From contig JAWWNJ010000111.1 in assembly GCA_037176885.1 (NCBI GenBank), forward strand, positions 372,001-436,000: DNA of 64,000 bases, written 5' to 3'. Source of the DNA: Favolaschia claudopus. Its lineage: Eukaryota; Basidiomycota; Agaricomycetes; Agaricales; Mycenaceae. The translations under genes and the position numbers were made by a program. Position 1 is the first letter of the stretch. Each line of letters starts with the position of its first letter. Below the pieces are notes generated by a model. The model made no database searches. It saw nothing but the letters and a program-made list of their open reading frames with translations, and was not told the DNA's origin. This document shows, piece after piece, positions 1 to 10,757 of the stretch.

Positions 1-1077
1 CCATTGTACGCGACCCGTTGGTAGAAGGTAGGGCGGCATATACCGCGGATGGTACAGTCGATGAATCCCCCAGACAGAGTCCAATGGGGCGCCCTTCGCA
101 TGGATGGCATCGGCATATTCCTGCATCCGGGCAGTAGTGAGAAGTCCGTTGGCATCGAAGTCAAGCAAATGTTGCCATCGTTCATCCAAGAACTCGCAAA
201 GCTCGTTAACAAGCTCGCTTATCGCAGACTGCGTCCGATTGTATTTCATGCACAGTTCGAACTGGTCTCCTGCCGTCTTCAAACGAGCAAGAAGTAAGGC
301 AACCGCTTCAACGCGCGGAAAGGCGGATCTGCTGCTGGTGCGGAAAATCTCGGGTATCTGCATGGCCTCTGCGAGCTCTGCAAGCTCATCCGCATACAAC
401 CTTTCATGTACAGCTGTTTTACGGTTTTTGTCCGGTTTTTGATCGAGTGGGGCATTTCGTTTCTTGTTTACACCTGTATGCCTCTGAGTCGCCGTATGGA
501 CCTCAGATTGGGCTATTTCCAGCCATTTTGCTCCACTAGTGAATGCAGTGGGGCTGCGGTGGAGCGGTTGAACTGCCTCCGGCTCCTCGGCGAGGGTATG
601 CACAAGCAATCACAGGTAAACAACTTTTGAAGAGCCCCACTCCATCAAAAACCGGACAAAAACCGTAAAACAGCTGTAAGTAATCAGTTGAACTGGGAGT
701 CATCGCGAGTGCCGAGCATACCGGAATTGATATAGGCAGTCCCTTGGACGCAGGCTTCGCAGCCACTCGAGTGTGATACGCTGTCCACCAAGTTTGGGAC
801 GGGCGACTTCGATCGCAGGCCTCTGATTCGAGACAAGGCCCCAAAACGCAGGCCACAGAGAACTACGGCTCTGGCTAGTGAATTGATGGGTACCAAAGAC
901 ATCCCCGTCATCCATATCGAGGACAGGGAGTAGAACAGAACATATGAGGCGCTTTATGCGTGAGAGGGACATAGTTGTTGTGTAGAGCAAGGACGAGCAA
1001 GGTGGAGCTCGAACGGCAGGCGCGTTGACATCAATCACCTGACCGCATCTCTCGATGACGTCTTCGAGGTTTTGCAT
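1..1077 (-). pseudogene. HARBI1-like (PIF/Harbinger) transposase, 5' part, broken; runs off the left edge
   Basis: Read on the minus strand, about 65-410 encodes FPRVEAVALLLARLKTAGDQ, then QFELCMKYNRTQSAISELVN and EYADAIHAKGAPLDSVWG. This is followed in the next frame by GFIDCTIRGICRPTFYQRV and AYN at the edge. The F-I-D-x-T-x-R-x-I-x-R-P block is the hallmark of Harbinger nucleases (DDE_Tnp_4), and its Asp is the first catalytic residue. The switch at about 66-70 falls in a run of five G (CCCCC on plus), an apparent one-base insertion. Upstream, 679-1077 carries ITLEWLRSLRPRDCLYQFR, which also changes frame at about 700-720 to reach MTPSSTDYL. That joins HERLYADELAELAEAM once the MITE at 411-676 is removed. 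Two frame breaks plus an insertion make this a pseudogene. The catalytic C-terminus is outside the window. Confidence 0.8.
411..676. mobile_element. MITE, TA-flanked (Tc1/mariner type), inside the HARBI1-like gene
   Basis: Terminal inverted repeats of about 44 bp begin CAGCTGTTTTACGG. They are flanked on both sides by TA (409-410 and 677-678), the target duplication of Tc1/mariner-type elements. The 266-bp element has no coding capacity. Removing it with one TA restores an open frame between DYL and HERLYADEL of the transposase, which supports it being an insertion rather than ancestral sequence. Confidence 0.8.
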
Positions 1078-1597
1078 GTTTGGAGCTTCCGTTTTTCACT
1101 GATCTCGCTTAGTTTTTCGCCGTATATTTTGGAAAGCACCGGCTGCTAATAACTTAAGCTCTAATGACACTCCTGGGAATTTTATGTAAAGAAAGCGCGC
1201 GTAACACGTCTCCTTGTACCACTTTGCTCGTTTCTTGCCCAATTGCGACGATTTTGGTATGTACCAGGTCGCCTTAAGCTGCGCTTCAAGCCCTGAGTCT
1301 GATGTCTTCGAAATTCCAACTTTTTTTTTCGACCAAATCCGCCAGTCTCGGCACAGGCTGCCTTCGTCGTCCTGGCCATCCCGGACGCAATTTCGCGTCA
1401 ATTCGCTCGATTCTAGGTGCGTTCTGACCGCATTTTTAGCCGCTTCTCACTGATACCCCTCTCAACTCCATCACCGCCAGGTCAAACTTTCTGTCGCGTC
1501 GTCGTTTCGCAGTATCTTGATCCCTTTCCTTCCAAGTGTGTAACAGTGCCCTGTGGCTAAATATCTTGCTTATGTTGCTTTCCTAGCACCTCCTACC
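1078..1597. other. Region without a recognised gene
   Basis: Presumably the 5' flank of the Tc1/mariner transposase that follows. I see no matching terminal inverted repeats, and the short frames here have no recognisable motif. Confidence 0.4.
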
Positions 1598-2669
1598 ATG
1601 GGGAATCGCTGTATCAGCCGTGATGTCAAGATCGCCGCCCTCAATCTGTACGAAAAGGGCTATCTCCCTCTCAAGTCTATTCTGGCCTGTGTCGGTTTCT
1701 CGCGCAGCACATTCTTTCGTGTCCTGAAGCTTTGGAGAACTACCGGAGATGTTGAACGCCCTCAGAACCGTCCTGGTCGCCCGCGTTTCCTTATTGAAGA
1801 GGATGTAGAATATCTCATTACGCTTGTCCAAAATCGACCCGACTGGTTCTTGGACGAGCTCCTCAAACTACTCAAGAAAAATCGATTCATATCTGTTCAT
1901 TACACTACTATCCATCGGGAGCTTGTTTTGCGCTGGCATGTCCCTCCAGGTTTTGCAAGAGATTGCAGCAGAACGCAACGAACCTTCTCGTCTTGATTTT
2001 GTTCGTGAGATTTCCGACTACCCCCCGGACTATCTTGGCTTTATCGATGAGACATCGAAAAATGACAAGACGCCGGCTCGTCGTCGCGGCCGGGGGGAGA
2101 AAGGACGTCGCGTGAAGAAGCGGAGGAAAGCAGTCCGAGGACGAAGGCTTACTGCGACCGGACTCCTCACAACCCGCGGCATGTTGGCGAAGACCGTCGT
2201 CGAAGGCTCTATGCACCGTGACCAATTCCTTGCTTTCCTTGAGCAAGACATTGTGAGTCCACCCATCACAGAATCTTCCCCCCATTGACCGGACATGTGT
2301 AGCTTCCATTGTGTTCTCCCTACCCCGGCCCACTGAGTGTTCTTGTTATGGACAATGCGAGAATTCATCATGGTGAGGAGGTCCTTGAATTATGCGACCG
2401 CTTTGGTTGGTGCATCTTCGCACGATTGCATATGAAACTAACAATCACTAGGTGTCCGCCTGATTTATCTCCCGCCATACTCTCCCGACTTCAATCCAAT
2501 CGAAGAAGCTTTCTCTCAAATCAAAGCGTGGATTCGGCGCAACAACGACATTTTCGACTATGGACCCGATGACGACCCTCATTCCCTTCTCCATGATATG
2601 TTGGAGGCGATTAATATTGTGACTGAATACGATGCTTTAGGATACTTTATACACGCTGGTTATTTCTAG
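1598..2669 (+). pseudogene. Tc1/mariner-type DDE_3 transposase, one frameshift
   Basis: The start ATG at 1598 opens MGNRCISRDVKIAALNLYE, a helix-turn-helix N-terminus. It is followed by NRPGRPRFLIEEDVEYL and HYTTIHREL. The catalytic domain shows YLGFIDETSKNDKTPARR (first Asp), VLVMDNARIHHGEEVLEL (second Asp) and YLPPYSPDFNPIEEAFSQIK (Glu or Asp position), and the protein ends IHAGYF at 2669. Two introns fit well: 2253-2302 and 2406-2451. Near 1932 the frame shifts between HRELVLR and AGMSLQVLQEIAAERN. This fits a 2-base loss from a CGCGCT-like sequence and is the only break seen. The gene is otherwise full length (roughly 325 codons). TIRs were not found by eye. Confidence 0.85.
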
Positions 2670-2738
2670 TCTTACACGTGTACACGATTGCAATTTGTTA
2701 CAGAATACGAAGTTGCAGTACAGAGCAGGCATGAGCAA

Positions 2739-4440
2739 TTATTCTACGTTAGCAATTTGAGACCATTCGGCAACAGCAACCTTTAACCGGGCGACCTCGC
2801 GACGAGCAAACCCCATCTCCTTCAGATCAGCAAGTTCAATGTATTGAAACTCGCTACTTCGTTTGAATTTGTTTGCTTTGAAGCGGTCAAGTATGTCGCC
2901 GTCAAGATCATAGAGCGTGCAAAAGGTTTCGAGGGTGATATCGGAACCTGGTAAACGTGGGAAGGGAACAAGTGTTCGGTCGTTATTGGGAACATGGGCA
3001 GCAGGTGCAGGTAGAGGAGCAGCGGGAGCAGCGGGAGGAGGACGAAGGAGGTTGATCACTTCAGGCGGAAAATTGAAGTTGACTTGGGGGGCAGCGGCCG
3101 CATTTTTACCAGCAGCCTGTTCGCGAGCCTCTAGACGGCGTTGAAGCAAGGGGGAACGGGGAGCACGGGCAGTGTCTGCGAGGTTGCCAAAAAGATCTTC
3201 TTCACCCGAGGGCGGAGTTTCGATATCTGCGAACGCTTTCCCTTTCAACTGACATAGACACAAATCAGCGGCGATTACATCTCACAATAAGCGATCATCT
3301 TACCATTGCTGCTCCCAATATCTTCATATGATCGTGTCCCAGCGGGAAGTGGTCGGGATGCTTCTCATTGAAGAAGCAGTGCGCACTGGCGCACGCTCCG
3401 CCGGGAGTGGGGCACAGCCAACGCTCGCGGAGCTCGCCAATCTTCTCGTTGAGTGCGGTATTTGCAGGAAGGATGTCTCGTGCATTCGGAACCTAGGCAG
3501 CGTCAGCGGTGACAGGAATTCAGACGATAAAACAAAGCTTAGTCTTCTTTTTAGGTGTACCCTTCGCGTTCTCGGTTCCTGCTTCAGAATCGTTCTCTTT
3601 GTTAGTGTCTGGCACCTAGGAGAGAGAAGGAACAGATAAGAAAAGGGAAGGACGCTGTAGAGATGAGAGGAACGTACCGGTTTGGGCTCAATTAGTACAC
3701 GAGCATTGGGATTTTTCTTGATTTCGAGCGCTTTTTTGAGCAGATATTGATAGTTTGTGTTGAGGTCTGGGGTTTAGTCCCGTTCGCACTATCGGCAGAA
3801 TAGCTCAGTTGGATACCTTCGGGTTAGAGCATATCAGGTTCGAATCGTGCTTCAGCCATTTTCCCAACAGTTTGTACGGTCGACCAAGCGCATAGGATCC
3901 GAGACTCGACGCGGGATGGTGAACGTTATATTGTAATCATCGAGTTTGAGAATAGCGGGCTTGATTACGGTAATAATTTGCGCAGAGATGCGTGTCTGAA
4001 GGGTGTTCCATGGTTGGTCGCTGAGGAGAGAAAAAACATCGGCGGCAGCCGCCCCACGACTGGACTTGGCTTTCTTCATTTGCTCGGGGGTGAATACTGC
4101 AATTTTGATTTCAATCTCGCGCGGCGGAGGTGCTTCATCGTGATCTGCAGCAGAATATACACAGTGACAAAATAAAACAGATTTTACGACGCACCTGGCT
4201 CGGGCTCGCTGGTCTTCTTCCTCTTAGAGCGTTTCTTTCTACCCTTGCGTCGGCGCTTGACTGGAATTGATATGACCTCTGGCAACTCATCCTCATCCTC
4301 CTCTTCACCTTCATCGTCCTCCTCCTCGGAGCTTGATTCCTCATCATCGCTCTCCTCCTCACTGCTGCTGCTGCTGCTATCATCATCTTGCCCATCTGCT
4401 ACATTCTCATACTCGGTGCCATCGCAAATGGCAATATATT
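2739..4440 (-). CDS. SAM-like basidiomycete protein module, 3' part of the chimeric minus-strand gene
   Basis: Read on the minus strand, the exons give an acidic Ser/Glu/Asp run (about 4300-4400), a basic linker KRRRKGRKKRSKRKKTSE, then a predicted core IEIKIAVFTPEQMKKAKSS. Next come a Cys/His segment WLCPTPGGACASAHCFFNEK followed by HFPLGHDHMKILGAAM, a Pro/Ala-rich linker, and a C-terminal helix bundle YIELADLKEMGFARREVA that resembles a SAM fold. I know this arrangement (Cys/His patch, Pro linker, SAM-like tail) from many hypothetical basidiomycete proteins of unknown function. The frame joins the Plavaka-like exons upstream without a stop. A tRNA-like sequence lies in one intron (about 3790-3860). 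Exon borders are inferred from GT..AG sites. Confidence 0.6.
3791..3859 (+). tRNA. tRNA-like remnant with A and B boxes but no anticodon arm
   Basis: The plus strand contains TAGCTCAGTTGG (3801-3812), a perfect internal A box/D-arm, and GGTTCGAATC (3837-3846), a B box/T-loop. The D-loop carries about 11 extra bases before TTAGAGC. Only a few bases separate the D-arm from the T-arm, so an anticodon stem is absent. It cannot be a normal tRNA; it may be a pseudogene, a tRNA fragment or a SINE head. It sits in an intron of the gene on the other strand. Confidence 0.4.
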
Positions 4441-6871
4441 CCTGTTGAGTATGAGCCAACTCATTGAGGCGGATATTTGTACAGACCTGCATAGCAGAGT
4501 TAAAAAGCTGAACCTCCTTTTCGCCGTCTGCAATGGTCTCCGCGGTATGTACTTCGGCAGATAGAGCAGTTCGATATTCAAGATAGCAGCGGAGTGCTTT
4601 CAAGAGCAGCAGTCCGGCTTCATCTTTGAGCACAGAATGGGCAACAAAGAGTATTGTTTTCGCGATGTCTTCGTTCTTCGAGCCATCGTTGAACGAGGTA
4701 TTCATCACAGTCGCAAAATGCTTCAGATTTCTCCATCGCGGAAAAGAGGCCATTCTGGACCAATAAAAGCAAGTTAGTAGATGAAACGGCTGCCAAACAT
4801 ATCACTCAAGACACACTGTGAATCGATTTTAACAACTGCCGCCCGGCCAAGCGCCTCAACCCGAGCTTTGAGCTGAACAAATATATGATCGTCGAACATC
4901 CCGTTCTCGTCGGCATGCAGCGGATCACCTGAGATCGCGCGATGAACATCGGAACCGCGAACTTTTCCAAATGAGTTCTAGAGACCATTGTTCAAGTTAA
5001 GTTTACTTGCTATCAGCGAGTCTGAGACCACTGAAGCTACATACCTCAACATTTCGCATTCCATGAGCTTTGAGATGTTCCTCCTGCTCCTCCTTGGTCC
5101 TTAACGCACACGCCTCATCGAGGATTTTCTTTGATCCTTCCGCGGTTCGGAGCGGATGTTCAGCAGATAGATCTGACTGTTCTTGCGCAGGAACAAAGCA
5201 GATAGGGCAAGGATACAGACCCCTCAGGCCTCGGAAGAGTGCCATCACACATCTGTAAAGCAAATGAGGGACAATTCATGCGAGAACAACGGCTCACGGA
5301 CGCTTCTTCATAGTCCGCAGCTAAGATTAAAACCAGGGGCCATAACCAACGCAGAACATCGTCGCCGCACTTCGTCCAGTGCCCCACCTTCGAGATGTCC
5401 ACAATTGACTCTAGTAATTTGTACAATGCTGCGTGCCATACAATATTCTTGAAGTTCGCGAATTTGGGCTTGTCTCGCTCATTTGGATCATCCGGGACCT
5501 ATGAATATTTAGAGATTCCTTTTCGGTAGATATATTGTTTCGAACTTACGATAGGCTGGTGACCCACAACCTGACCCCCACCAAATCCGGTGCTGTTTTG
5601 GATGCCTACTCGAATATTTGCTAGGCGGGCAACTACGGCATACGCCTTTTGAGTACCAAAAGTGGACAGCTTTGACTTGTCTGCATAAATGACGAAGCAT
5701 AACGGTTTCGCTGCTGGATCATCGGGTAGCGCACTCTGTAAAAAAGTAAATCAATGTGGTAATCTAATATCTGGAGTGGATTGTTATACCTGGGCATTCC
5801 AGAACGCATCTGCAGTCCACGGCTCGTGGTAGAATCGTATGTAAGAGTCACCGTTGAATTTCTCGGGATCCCAGACGAAAGAACTGGCAAGGCCGGGATC
5901 TTGAATCAGGTTGAGTGCCCAATCCCAGAGCGGTCGAACATAGGTATCAAACATCTTATCCTCTTTGTTATAATTCACGATGACTGTGCCGTGCTCGAAC
6001 TGAAGTTCGTTGAAGATATTTTACCCAACAAAAGTGAACCAAATGACGTACCGCTGTGCATTTATGTGAAGCAAGATCCCACAGCTTATCCAGATTGGAG
6101 GGATTTGCGAGCGTGAATTCCGTAGGAGTTGAGATGAAGCGTCGAATCAGAGACAGTAATGTTGTCGTCGAGTGTTTATTAAGCATATTTTGCTCGCAGA
6201 ATTCCGCAACTTCGAAATCAAGCTGTGAGCGGAAAGGTTGCCATGGGTGAGGATCGACGGGCGGACGTCTTTCCGCGATGTTTGATGTCAGATAGACATT
6301 GAAGGACTGAAACTCTGGGGCGCGTTTGGTATGAGGATGATAGACACGTTTGATTTCCGGGGTTGGTGCAGGAATTTGAGGCGGAGGATCTAATACAGGG
6401 TTGTCATCTCTTGTTTCGGTGTCATCAATCGGGTCTTCGAGGTGGAAATCCAGATACTCTGGTATGAATAACATAGGAATGGATAAAACAAAATCACGGG
6501 AGAAATTCTTACCGTGCTTCACCACTGGGCTTGGTCAATGGTTCTGCGTTACCAGGCTCGGGATGAGCTTGAGCGTTGAACGGTCCTGGCACATTATGAG
6601 CCCAAATCTGTGCACAGACAAAGGAATATAATCCATTACCTCTCAAACGAGCCTCAAGTTGCGCAACTTCGGCTCTACCTGCGTAATTCTTTTCTTACCA
6701 ACTTTGACACTGTGTATCAAATTATCACTTACGCTGCTGAGATTTAATCTTGGCAGCAAATTTGCCATCCTTTACTTTGTTAGCACACGCGTTCTCATGA
6801 TTCTTCAGCCCGCGCGGTTTGCAAGGATGTTGGCAGATACGGCAAGGTTTCAGATCATCAGTCTTGACCAT
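4440..6871 (-). CDS. Plavaka-type (KDZ superfamily) transposase, 5' part of a spliced chimeric gene
   Basis: The start ATG at 6871 opens a C2H2-like knuckle, CRICQHPCKPRGLKNHENAC, typical of Plavaka proteins. The spliced minus-strand exons continue with SQLDFEVAEFCEQNMLNKHS, MFDTYVRPLWDWALNLIQD and FVIYADKSKLSTFGTQKAY, whose Asp is a likely catalytic position. Next come VARLANIRVGIQNSTG, GLRGLYPCPICFVPAQEQ, GDPLHADENGMFDD and SFPRWRNLKHFATVM. At least eight introns of about 45-60 nt can be fitted with GT..AG ends and no internal stop. One of them, before CVMALFRGLRG, needs a GTCCGT donor to keep frame. The usual C-terminal Plavaka block after the EY motif (a W-N-F-P-K-M-H-like region) is absent; instead the frame enters the acidic run and SAM-like module. 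The gene may be expressed but catalytically incomplete. Confidence 0.75.
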
Positions 6872-6942
6872 GGTGAGGCCTACTCTTTGTATAAGGAGCT
6901 AGAGTCGTCTTGCGATGAAAAAATCGCGACGAGCGCAAGACG

Positions 6943-7095
6943 GTATGAACGAAAATCGAAAACGAAAACGCGGCTAGCTGATATTGATCAGGCAGCCTTC
7001 CAGGCCATCAAGTCCATCAATTGCCAGCATTCAGAAACGAAAATGACCGGTTTCAACACGGCAAAGAAGCCGAAAGGACTGGATTGATGTCACAG
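6943..7095 (+). repeat. Truncated copy of the 0.73-kb CGGTATGAACG element
   Basis: This is nearly identical to 27263-27417 (+) and to the complement of 40254-40407. It starts at the CGGTATGAACG tip and stops after GATTGATGTCACAGT; the other two-thirds of the element is missing. Confidence 0.8.
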
Positions 7096-7099
7096 TTAG

Positions 7100-7205
7100 T
7101 GAGAGGAGATCGACGCGACTCGAACTCTGCTTACATGATATTACATAATACTTCAGGTACACGGTCAGACCCCCGCGGTAAACACTAGACTAGCAACGTA
7201 GTGTC
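7100..7205 (+). repeat. Diverged copy of an inverted-repeat arm found at 25860-25955
   Basis: Shared blocks include ACGCGAC, GAACTCTGCTTA and an AT-rich stretch, followed by a GCGGTAA-type segment. Only one arm is present here. Confidence 0.45.
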
Positions 7206-7223
7206 ATTACATCTGCAAACTGC

Positions 7224-7345
7224 TGTAAAGCGTGTTTTTGACGCGTTTTTGAGTCCTTGTCTCCTACCAAAGCGCACACAACCCTTGCCTTTAGCTCTAC
7301 AAAGTCTCTGTGCAGAAATATGACAAATTCCTCAGATATTCGAGA
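7224..7345 (+). repeat. Segment duplicated from the 5' part of the helicase gene at 10965-11085
   Basis: About 120 bp, including GTTTTTGAGTCCTTGTCTCC and a CTCTGTGCAGAAATATG block, recur on the opposite strand at 10965-11085. The adjacent frame encodes KAHTTLAFSSTKSLCRNM in one copy and KAHTTLAFSSTTSLCRNM in the other. It marks two separate copies of the same gene start. Confidence 0.65.
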
Positions 7346-8376
7346 CTGGAAGCATAGAACTCGGCCTCAGCATATTGAATTGAATTCCGATGACTTTGCG
7401 ATGGAGGAGGATCATGATGCAGCAACCACTGTAGGGGCAACTTCTACACCACCGCGAAGTTGACACGCAAATATGGCGTGTGACATGATGTCACCCGGAC
7501 AATGAGAGGTCACACGTCAAAATCACATCAGCCTTAAGCTGGCCACGACGCAAAAAACATGCACCACACTTTTTTAGCGCTATTGTAGCGTCCCGTAGAC
7601 ATATTGAAAAGCAGCAAGCTGATAGCATTTCTTCCATTCATATCACACTGACATCTCACATTTAATATACTTGACTGTGTTATCATGATCACATTTGGAT
7701 ACAGAGCTTCAGGAAGGGAGAAAAAAATTGTGGCGGAAATGTATATACATCGTACGAGAAGAATTACAGAGAAGAATCCATTATGCATAGTGACCTCCAA
7801 TCACACCCAACAAAGCTCACCTGCTCACCATAATGTTCTGCCCTCCCGAAGAGCTTGACAGTGAAGCGGCTGCACTGTACAAACTTTGGCTGAGATTAAT
7901 GGTGGCATATTTAAAGAAAACACCATACACTTGCCACTTATAACAATTGAAAGCAGGAAAGTAAGAGCTGTTGGTATGTCAGTTATGGGGAGGGCCGCAA
8001 TGATAAGCAGACGCACCAAGGGTGTATGCGAGAGAGCAGGAGCTTGAGAGCGCAGGGTGGCAGGGGATCTATCAGAAAAATCAGACCAAGCTCAGGCCGA
8101 AGGAGGATGGAGAAGTTACATGGCGGATTGGGTTAACTCAGAAGAGAGCGAGAAATTGAGTGGTGGAGGAGACGGTGGCAAGGAGGATGGTGGTGGTGGG
8201 AGAGGGAGAGGTGTGGTGCGGTGTTTGTGACGTGTCAACCTTATAACCTAACCGAGCCGGAAGTGGCCGGAGAAGACCGCGGGCTTGATGTGAGAACAAT
8301 GGCCGCCGGACATGCAAAATTTACGCAAGTGGCCTGATTTGCATCCAGTTGGCGCTTCAGTCCAAACGCTAGGGAG
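7346..8376. other. Gene-free stretch with GA/GT-rich low-complexity DNA
   Basis: No recognisable coding frame. About 8085-8220 is purine-rich (GGAGG/GGTGG runs). It is probably the 5' flank of the DUF6589 fragment that follows. Confidence 0.4.
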
Positions 8377-9385
8377 ATGTCACACATCACACGCAAACTC
8401 AACATCACATTCCGTCGGTGGTGTAGTCCTCCAGACAGGCACTTTCGAAACATAGATCTCCCTGATGATGTGCTTTCTCATGACTTTGGAGCCTCTGATG
8501 ATGATGGAGATTATGCAGCTAATTCTCGGGCTCCCAAGCTGGATGATGCTCAGAAAAATATTCAGGTGCTGCGGTTCTTAAATCAATTCAGCAGATTCTC
8601 TCTTCGGCTTTTTCTTGAACAGCTCTTTACTTCAGAGAACAGTGAAATCAAAGCACTTATCTTGGACAAAATGGCTACTCCCATATCCACAAAGTTCTGT
8701 TTACAAATAACCCACTTGATGACCCAGCAGTTGTTGAGTGGATCATGGAAAAGTCTACAGATCTTTGTGTCAAAGAAGCCAGCCGTTTGACTGATACAGC
8801 TCGAAAGGGCGCATTTTCTCAAGACGCTCTCTCACTTCGTCTTGCTTCACATTCTGTGAAAATTCAACATCTGCGTTCTTTCTCTGTTTCTCATCTTTCT
8901 ATGATATACGAGCGTGCTACCCCACACCTTCAGACGATTCTACGGGCGGTCATTGGTAAACAGAGCCCAGATTCAGATTCAATCCCTGAACGACAACAAC
9001 GAGATCCAGATAAGGTAAGTCTCTGGGCATAGTTCAGACTTTGTATCTAATGTAGACTTTGCAGGTTAGAACAATGATCACTTCCATGCTTTTGAATTGC
9101 CGGAGCAGAGAAACCAATTTGCATCAGGCCATGAATTGCTTACTTTTCTGGGATGGACGAGTCTCAAAACGTCTTGTCCAAACTATGAATCGTTATGCAC
9201 TATGCACTTCATATAATTATTAACTGAAGGCCATAGCTTCTATATCGAAGGATGCTACTCAGTTAGCTAGCATCATCGCCAATGATCCTGCTCGCATGTG
9301 TCTCTTGCCTTATGATAATTTCAATTGGGTAGAAAAAGCTTGGGAAAAATCTGCCACTCATGCATATGCCAATGTCTCGCAATGC
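8377..9385 (+). pseudogene. DUF6589-type protein, N-terminal fragment, frameshifted
   Basis: The reading begins about MSHITRKLNITFRRWCSPPD and runs to EIKALILDKM. It then changes frame at about 8673 into YSHIHKVLFTNNPLDDPAVV and continues through LASHSVKIQHLRSFS and ERATPHLQTILRAVIG. After an apparent intron near 9016-9065 it reads MLLNCRSRETNLHQAMNCLL, then an in-frame TAA (about 9224) before ASISKDATQLASIIAND and LPYDNFNWVEKAWEKSATH. The Y-D-N-F-N-W motif and its order after a Cys-Arg-Ser-Arg block match DUF6589 proteins, which are abundant in mushrooms and of unknown function. Homology ends at about 9385, where antisense helicase sequence begins. Confidence 0.7.
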
Positions 9386-9682
9386 CTTGTTTTCTCGCAG
9401 CGAGAGGGAGTGTCCAAGTAAGTGATTTGCCAGAGCCAGTAGCTGATATCACCACACAATCCCCTTTCCGCATCAAGATTGCATTACAGACTTGAACCTG
9501 AAAAGAACGAACTTGTGCTTGTTCAGGTATGAGCTTAGCCTCCCTTGCAATGTCAGTCCATTGATCAGGATCCAGAGTGAGAATATCCGGTAAGGCAGTA
9601 TTCTGTGCTGATACAAAAGCTGCTTGAGTGGAAGTGCCTGGGCTATTCAAAGAATATGGTTTGAAAGATATATCACTGTGCG

Positions 9683-10757
9683 AAGTATTTGTCATGAAAT
9701 TCAAAACAATAATGAGGAATTTCAAGATTCCTGATGTTTTGTCATGAACCACATCATGAAATTCAAGATGCCTTTCATGATGCTCAGAAACCCATTTTTA
9801 CAATAGTCCTTGAGCATATGAATTCATGACAAAACGTCATGAATTTCATCATACAAGACTGTCAAATTTTCGCCAAGTCCACGAGCCAGGTTGTTGAGTG
9901 CCGTTATGTACTCAATATTCTACTCACACATCATCTACCCCTCCCGAATGTAAAGAGGGGTCGAAGAAGGTAGCTCAGGAATATCTGTAACGGGTTCAGT
10001 AGCCGGACTCACTTGATGTAGCTGCATATATGGTGTAACAAGCTGTGGCTAGTAAATCCATCTTGGCTGACTTGGATGTACAGTTGCGGCAAAATCAATT
10101 TACTTACCAAATAAGGAAATTCTCATCAGATCCGCTCTACCGCACAGCAAAACCACCACAAGCACATTGAAATGGCACAAAGGGCCTGTACTCCTGGAGT
10201 TGAGCCGGTCTACGCACAAAAAACAACCGGATTCGTCATGTTTCTCACTGCTTTTGGCTGCACTTTATGAGACAAAGTTGCTGGTTATCCCGGCGAAACC
10301 AATACAGAGACGCCAGTTTCCCTACATCAGGACAGGCCAGCAGTTTTTGGTATTCTTATCAATTTACCGCTCGAAAAAAACGAGCGAAAGGAGCGAATTG
10401 ACGAGAATTTCCTTATTTAGTAAGTAAATTGATTTGCCGCAACTGTATGCACCTGGTTTCAGTTCGCAGTGACAGGCAGACGTCATGCGTTCGATTCCGT
10501 CTGGTGGTTACACATTTCTTTCACATTTTGCTCCTTTTCACTGCCAAAAATCATGATGTTATCGTTTTGAATCCACAACAAAACGTCATGAAAATAACGT
10601 CATGAATGTTCCCATAACCGTAATGAATTTCACGATGCACTTTCATGATGTTGCGTCGTGAATTTCAAGAGTACATCATGAATTTCGTGACAATTCCTCG
10701 TGAACTTTCTAATGAATCGTCGTGAAAAACATGAGGAATTTCATGATACTTTGACTG
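9683..10757 (+). mobile_element. ATG/CAT-rich inverted-repeat element, copy 1, inserted in the helicase gene
   Basis: The ends carry related inverted sequences (AAGTATTTGTCATGAAATTC at the left, its diverged complement at the right). The body is full of TCATGAAATTC-type short inverted motifs. It recurs at 23430-24140 (same strand) and, right end only, at 21158-21398 (opposite strand). It has no coding capacity. Without the nested MITE at 10081-10445 it is about 0.7 kb. Flanks read CACTGTGCG and CACAGTGCG, a possible 9-bp duplication with one mismatch, but the third copy shares part of this sequence, so the exact tips are uncertain. Confidence 0.7.
10081..10445. mobile_element. MITE of the CAGTTGCGGC family, TA-flanked, nested
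   Basis: 365 bp with TIRs of about 45 bp starting CAGTTGCGGC, flanked by TA at 10079-10080 and 10446-10447. The paralogous host repeat at about 23950 reads straight through (GACTTGGATGTATGCAC), an empty site. Other members are 45056-45418 and 55056-55881; a degraded one lies near 22760-23060. Confidence 0.9.

Noticed and set aside
3791..3859. Functional tRNA gene
   Set aside because: A and B boxes are present but there is no anticodon arm, so annotated only as a remnant.
4245..4448. Plus-strand poly-Ser open frame
   Set aside because: It is the complement of the Glu/Asp/Ser acidic run in the minus-strand gene; no independent motif.
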